DNA of 9,257 nt. Origin: DATLCI01 sp046714215. GTDB lineage: Bacteria > Acidobacteriota > Terriglobia > Terriglobales > Acidobacteriaceae. Location: positions 1 through 9,257 of the forward strand of contig JBKKBM010000281.1 in the NCBI GenBank assembly GCA_046714215.1, given 5' to 3'. The notes under the pieces are model-generated. The model was given only the letters and a program-made list of their open reading frames with translations, had not been told where the DNA came from and made no database searches. Below are positions 6,947 through 9,257 of the stretch, piece after piece. Position 1 is the stretch's first letter. Each line of letters starts with the position of its first letter. The position numbers and the translations under genes were made by a program.

Positions 6947-7250
6947 ATGAAAAATTGGCGCATCTGGGGTATTTTTGCTGGCCTACAAGCAGTCGGGGTC
7001 CTCTGTGTGGCAATGGGTTACAAAATTGGCTTCCTTACTGTGGTCTTCGGAACCGTTCTTCATTATGCCAGGGTTGTGGTTCTCATCAACGATGCTGACG
7101 AGTAACCTTTTAGAGACGTCCTCCGGTGGGGCTGTATACCTTGCTGCGGCTGTGCTCGTGAACTCTCTAGTTTGGATGGCAGCGCGTCGCGTATTCCGCA
7201 ACCTTGGGCGCACCGAACAGACGATCCGGATGAGAATCAATGATTCGTAA
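6947..7250 (+). pseudogene. Small three-TM membrane protein gene interrupted by an apparent +1 frameshift
   Basis: From ATG 6947, with a strong ribosome binding site, the frame encodes MKNWRIWGIFAGLQAVGVLC and continues hydrophobic, but stops at 7103-7105 after 52 codons. The +1 frame is open from well before this point to TAA at 7248-7250 and carries a second hydrophobic segment (GGAVYLAAAVLVNSLVWMAA) and a basic tail. Skipping one C near 7061, in the run GTTCTTCATT, joins both frames into a 100-residue protein reading FGTVLIMPGLWFSS across the junction. The joined product has three hydrophobic segments (about 6-24, 28-45 and 70-88). The PG motif followed by a terminal TM with N-x-x-x-W resembles uncharacterised small membrane proteins I recall from acidobacterial genomes. 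Alternatives are a sequencing error, a genuine mutation, programmed frameshifting at CUU-C, or two overlapping 52-codon genes (the second starting at ATG 7092). No function is assigned. Confidence 0.55.
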
Positions 7251-7298
7251 CCAACTGCACCACTCTCGCGGCATTGTACTTTTAGGCACTTGACGAGA

Positions 7299-7328
7299 AG
7301 ATTTTTTTAGGGATGGAAAGAAAAATCT
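7299..7328. repeat. AT-rich inverted repeat (AGATTTTT / AAAAATCT)
   Basis: Two perfect 8-base arms at 7299-7306 and 7321-7328 flank a 14-base spacer. They lie in the most AT-rich part of the dnaA leader. They may be an operator, an easily melted segment or chance; no run typical of a terminator follows a GC stem. Confidence 0.5.
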
Positions 7329-7345
7329 AAGTAAAAAAGTATGCG

Positions 7346-7371
7346 GAAGATTTCCACTTCGCGAAATCTTC
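7346..7371. repeat. Perfect 9-base inverted repeat upstream of dnaA (GAAGATTTC / GAAATCTTC)
   Basis: Arms at 7346-7354 and 7363-7371 are exactly complementary with an eight-base spacer (CACTTCGC). The right arm ends three bases before a possible extended -10 element, so the repeat would cover the -35 region of that promoter. This is the usual layout of a dimeric repressor operator. A DnaA-box-like ATTTCCACT overlaps the left arm, leaving autoregulation possible. Confidence 0.6.
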
Positions 7372-7373
7372 TG

Positions 7374-7382
7374 TGCTAGTAT
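7374..7382 (+). promoter_or_regulatory. Possible extended -10 element for dnaA
   Basis: TGCTAGTAT has the TG-N extension and a -10 hexamer TAGTAT that matches four of six positions. No convincing -35 lies at the right distance, which is tolerated for extended -10 promoters. It sits immediately downstream of the 9-base inverted repeat and about 200 bases before the preferred dnaA start. This call is tentative. Confidence 0.3.
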
Positions 7383-7587
7383 GCCCATCAGTTTCTTTCA
7401 CTAATCACAAATAAGTTCCGCCCTGAATCCAAAAAGTTTTTGCTGTCGTCCACTGGGCGATGGCCGTCAGAAAAAGTTTCGGCATCGCGCGGCGCAAGCC
7501 AGATGCACTTGCTTCCGCATTGCGATGAGAACCACGCATTCATACCCCCGCGTACCCGCGTATGCGGAGAACGATCGAGCCGGCCAC

Positions 7588-9000
7588 ATGTCATTGACGT
7601 CCACTGCTGCTTCCACCGCGAACCCCTGGGTGCTGATCCTCAGCGCCCTGGAAAAAAAGATCAACCGCCACTCCTATGACACCTGGCTCAAGCCCACCCG
7701 CTTCAGCCATCTGAACGGCGAAGTGCTGTTCGTGCGCGTGCCTACGCCGGAGTTCCGCCACATCGGCGACAAGTACGCCGACCTGATCCAGGAGGCCATG
7801 GACAAGCTGTCCCTCGAATTCAAAGACGTACAATTCGTCACTGCGGAAGAAGATCCCTCGGCCCCTCCGAAAGCGGAGAATGTCCGTCCGGAAGGCGGCT
7901 TCGCTCCGGCCAGCGTTTCCGCGGCATCGGCATCGCGGCAAAATGCAAATCCCGGCTCCCAGTCGCGCTTTGATTGGGACACCGCCGCCCAGCTCAACCA
8001 GAAATACACCTTCACCAACTTCGTGATCGGCTCCGGCAACCAGTTTGCCCATGCCGCGTCACAAGCGGTGGCGGAGAAGCCTTCCAAGGCCTACAACCCC
8101 CTCTTCCTCTATGGCGGCGTGGGTATGGGCAAGACCCACCTGATGCAGGCCATCGGTCATGAGGTGAAGAAGCAGATGCCGCACGCGGCCATCTGCTACC
8201 TCTCCAGCGAGAAATTCACCAACGAGATGATCAACTCGCTGCGCTACGACAAGATGACCAGCTTCCGCGACAAGTTCCGCAACGTGGACGTGCTGTTGAT
8301 CGACGACATCCAGTTTCTCGCCGGCAAGGAGCGTACCCAGGAGGAGTTCTTCCACACCTTCAACGCGCTGCATGAGTCGATGAAGCAGATCGTCATTGCC
8401 AGCGACCGTCCGCCCAAAGAATTGAGCGAGATCGAAGACCGGCTGCGCAGCCGCTTCGAATGGGGCCTGATCGCGGACATCCAACCGCCGGACCTCGAAA
8501 CGAAGGTCGCCATCCTGCAGAAGAAGGCGGAGTCGGAAAAGGTCACGCTGCCCACGGACGTGGCGCTGTTCATCGCGCAGAACGTGCGCACGAACGTGCG
8601 GGAACTCGAAGGCGCGCTCATCCGCCTGGTGGCGTATTGCTCGCTCACCGGCACTGATGTGACGCTGAGCATGGCGCAGCAGGTGTTGCGCAACTTCATC
8701 GACTCGCAGGCGCGCAAGATCACGATCGAGAGCATCCAGAAGGCGGTAGCGGAACAATTTGGTATGCGTGTAGCGGGGATCAAGGCGAAGAACAACGCGC
8801 GCGCCGTGGTCGTGCCGCGGCAGATCGCAATGTATCTGGCGAAGCAGTTGACGGAATGTTCACTGCCGGAGATCGGTAGGCAGTTCGGCGGCAAGCACCA
8901 CACCACGGTCATGCACTCGGTCGAAAAGATCGTGGAGCTGCGCAAGACGGACAAGGATTTGAACAGGGTGCTCAATCAATTGACCGAGCACCTGACCTAG
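7588..9000 (+). CDS. dnaA: Chromosomal replication initiator protein DnaA
   Basis: DnaA binds DnaA boxes at oriC and, in its ATP form, assembles into a filament that melts the origin and loads the helicase. With the start at 7588 the protein has 470 residues. Domain I is at about 12-85 (NPWVLILSALEKKINRHSYD), a Pro/Ser/Ala-rich domain II linker at about 86-130, the AAA+ domain III from about 137 to 352, and DNA-binding domain IV from about 375. Walker A GGVGMGKTH is at 176-184, Walker B LLIDDIQF at 236-243, sensor 1 ASDR at 271-274, the box VII arginine in RSRF (287-290), and sensor 2 R338. In the helix-turn-helix signature the usual GGRDHTTV reads GGKHHTTV (434-441). An upstream in-frame ATG at 7525 adds 21 residues unlike any DnaA; neither start has a good Shine-Dalgarno, and 7588 was chosen because domain I begins normally from it. 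Confidence 0.97.
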   Translation: MSLTSTAASTANPWVLILSALEKKINRHSYDTWLKPTRFSHLNGEVLFVRVPTPEFRHIGDKYADLIQEAMDKLSLEFKDVQFVTAEEDPSAPPKAENVRPEGGFAPASVSAASASRQNANPGSQSRFDWDTAAQLNQKYTFTNFVIGSGNQFAHAASQAVAEKPSKAYNPLFLYGGVGMGKTHLMQAIGHEVKKQMPHAAICYLSSEKFTNEMINSLRYDKMTSFRDKFRNVDVLLIDDIQFLAGKERTQEEFFHTFNALHESMKQIVIASDRPPKELSEIEDRLRSRFEWGLIADIQPPDLETKVAILQKKAESEKVTLPTDVALFIAQNVRTNVRELEGALIRLVAYCSLTGTDVTLSMAQQVLRNFIDSQARKITIESIQKAVAEQFGMRVAGIKAKNNARAVVVPRQIAMYLAKQLTECSLPEIGRQFGGKHHTTVMHSVEKIVELRKTDKDLNRVLNQLTEHLT

Positions 9001-9021
9001 TCCTGTGCGGTTGGGGCTGCG

Positions 9022-9078
9022 TTTTACACGCTGCGTAGGGTGATTTCCTCGGGTTCGATTGTGCAAACCTGTGGAGAG
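9022..9078. promoter_or_regulatory. Cluster of three DnaA-box-like sites
   Basis: Scored against TTWTNCACA: TTTTACACG at 9022-9030 on the + strand matches eight of nine, TGTGCAAAC at 9060-9068 (minus strand GTTTGCACA) matches eight of nine, and TGTGGAGAG at 9070-9078 (minus strand CTCTCCACA) matches seven of nine. None is a perfect consensus box. The two minus-strand sites are ten bases apart start to start, about one helical turn, which suits cooperative binding. Confidence 0.55.
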
Positions 9079-9106
9079 TGTTAGTAAGCGCGGTGAATTA
9101 GAAGTT

Positions 9107-9149
9107 GGTACTGGTTCTCCGAGGTCCAAGGTTAGGTTCGGTACTGGTT
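9107..9149. repeat. Direct repeat GGTACTGGTT within oriC
   Basis: Identical ten-base copies at 9107-9116 and 9140-9149 start 33 bases apart, close to three helical turns. They do not match DnaA boxes. They could be binding sites for another origin regulator, but two copies alone are weak evidence. Confidence 0.45.
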
Positions 9150-9201
9150 TCAAGTAGGGCTAACGGTGGTAGTAGCCGCTCCAGGGGTGGTTTGAGGTAG
9201 G

Positions 9202-9243
9202 ATTTCCAGTTTTCCACCCGCCCTACTGTTACTACTGTTTTTA
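9202..9243 (+). promoter_or_regulatory. Basal origin unwinding element: DnaA box pair, GC linker and DnaA-trios
   Basis: TTTTCCACC at 9210-9218 matches eight of nine DnaA-box positions and abuts a degenerate upstream copy, ATTTCCAGT at 9202-9210, in the same orientation. A four-base GC linker (CGCC, 9219-9222) follows, then seven in-phase triplets CTA-CTG-TTA-CTA-CTG-TTT-TTA (9223-9243). On the complementary strand, read 3' to 5', these are GAT-GAC-AAT-GAT-GAC-AAA-AAT, each with the central A and purine first base of DnaA-trios. The order box, GC-rich spacer, trio tract and AT-rich DNA is that of the B. subtilis unwinding system. It marks the likely site of first strand opening. Confidence 0.75.
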
Positions 9244-9257
9244 GATAGTAGTTATTT

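Larger units (their letters stand above)
7251..7587. other. dnaA upstream leader, noncoding
   Basis: No convincing gene is seen in these 337 bases. The stretch 7295-7345 is notably AT-rich for this genome, and two inverted repeats (7299-7328 and 7346-7371) lie just upstream of a possible extended -10 element. Only weak DnaA-box-like sequences occur (for example ATTTCCACT at 7350-7358, seven of nine positions). The part after 7525 is open in the dnaA frame but carries no recognisable DnaA sequence. Confidence 0.6.
9001..9257. other. Probable replication origin (oriC), dnaA-dnaN side, truncated
   Basis: The whole noncoding segment after dnaA carries origin hallmarks: several near-consensus DnaA boxes on both strands, a direct repeat, and a terminal DnaA box plus trio tract running into AT-rich DNA. 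Location next to dnaA, with dnaN expected just beyond the edge, agrees with the commonest bacterial origin position. The right boundary lies outside the window. Confidence 0.75.

Noticed and set aside
7290..7295. TTGACG as a -35 box for dnaA
   Set aside because: The bases 15-19 downstream (around TAGGGATGGAAA) contain no acceptable -10 hexamer.
7525..7587. Earlier ATG start for dnaA
   Set aside because: The 21 added residues do not resemble the N-terminus of DnaA and no ribosome binding site precedes them; domain I begins normally after ATG 7588. The evidence is not decisive.
7388..7594. 68-codon frame on the minus strand in the dnaA leader
   Set aside because: No ribosome binding site, no hydrophobic or domain pattern, and it overlaps the dnaA start.
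8059..8757. 232-codon open frame on the minus strand across dnaA
   Set aside because: It is an antisense shadow of dnaA, with low-complexity Leu/Arg/Asp/His-rich translation and no ribosome binding site or family motif.
1..9257. tRNA, rRNA, CRISPR array or insertion sequence
   Set aside because: No cloverleaf-like segment, spaced identical repeats, transposase motif or terminal inverted repeat with target duplication was found on reading either strand, including around the inserted hydrolase gene.

Overview
This window looks like the chromosomal origin region of a GC-rich bacterium, probably an acidobacterium. That placement rests on remembered resemblance of the DnaA and RNase P proteins and on gene order; no database comparison was possible. 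The backbone is the classic bacterial origin cluster: dnaA runs rightward, and divergently from it a leftward operon runs rpmH - rnpA - yidD - yidC - jag - mnmE.

Reading left to right: the first 97 bases are the start of a leftward gene for an exported protein, cut by the window edge. mnmE (tRNA wobble uridine modification GTPase) occupies 311-1708. A class C beta-lactamase-like serine hydrolase with a signal peptide sits between mnmE and jag (1768-3303). It has visibly lower GC than its neighbours and looks like an insertion into the operon. Next come jag (3347-3883), yidC (3914-5749), yidD (5762-6067), rnpA (6064-6558) and rpmH (6682-6837). These are tightly packed: rnpA and yidD overlap by four bases, and yidC and mnmE use TTG and GTG starts. 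A strong hairpin lies between rpmH and rnpA. Together the operon makes a ribosomal protein, the RNase P protein, two membrane-insertion factors, an RNA-binding protein and a tRNA-modifying GTPase.

Between rpmH and dnaA the DNA is divergently organised. Two promoters on opposite strands appear to share one TATA core near 6886-6893. The rightward one leads to a well-formed ribosome binding site and a small membrane-protein gene (6947-7250) that is interrupted by what reads as a one-base insertion. An AT-rich dnaA leader follows, with two inverted repeats.

dnaA (7588-9000) is intact. The 257 bases after it, before the expected but unseen dnaN, hold several near-consensus DnaA boxes, a direct repeat and, at the very end, a DnaA box + short GC linker + seven consecutive DnaA-trio triplets. 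This is the arrangement of the basal unwinding system known from Bacillus subtilis, so oriC is placed at 9001-9257 and probably continues past the window.
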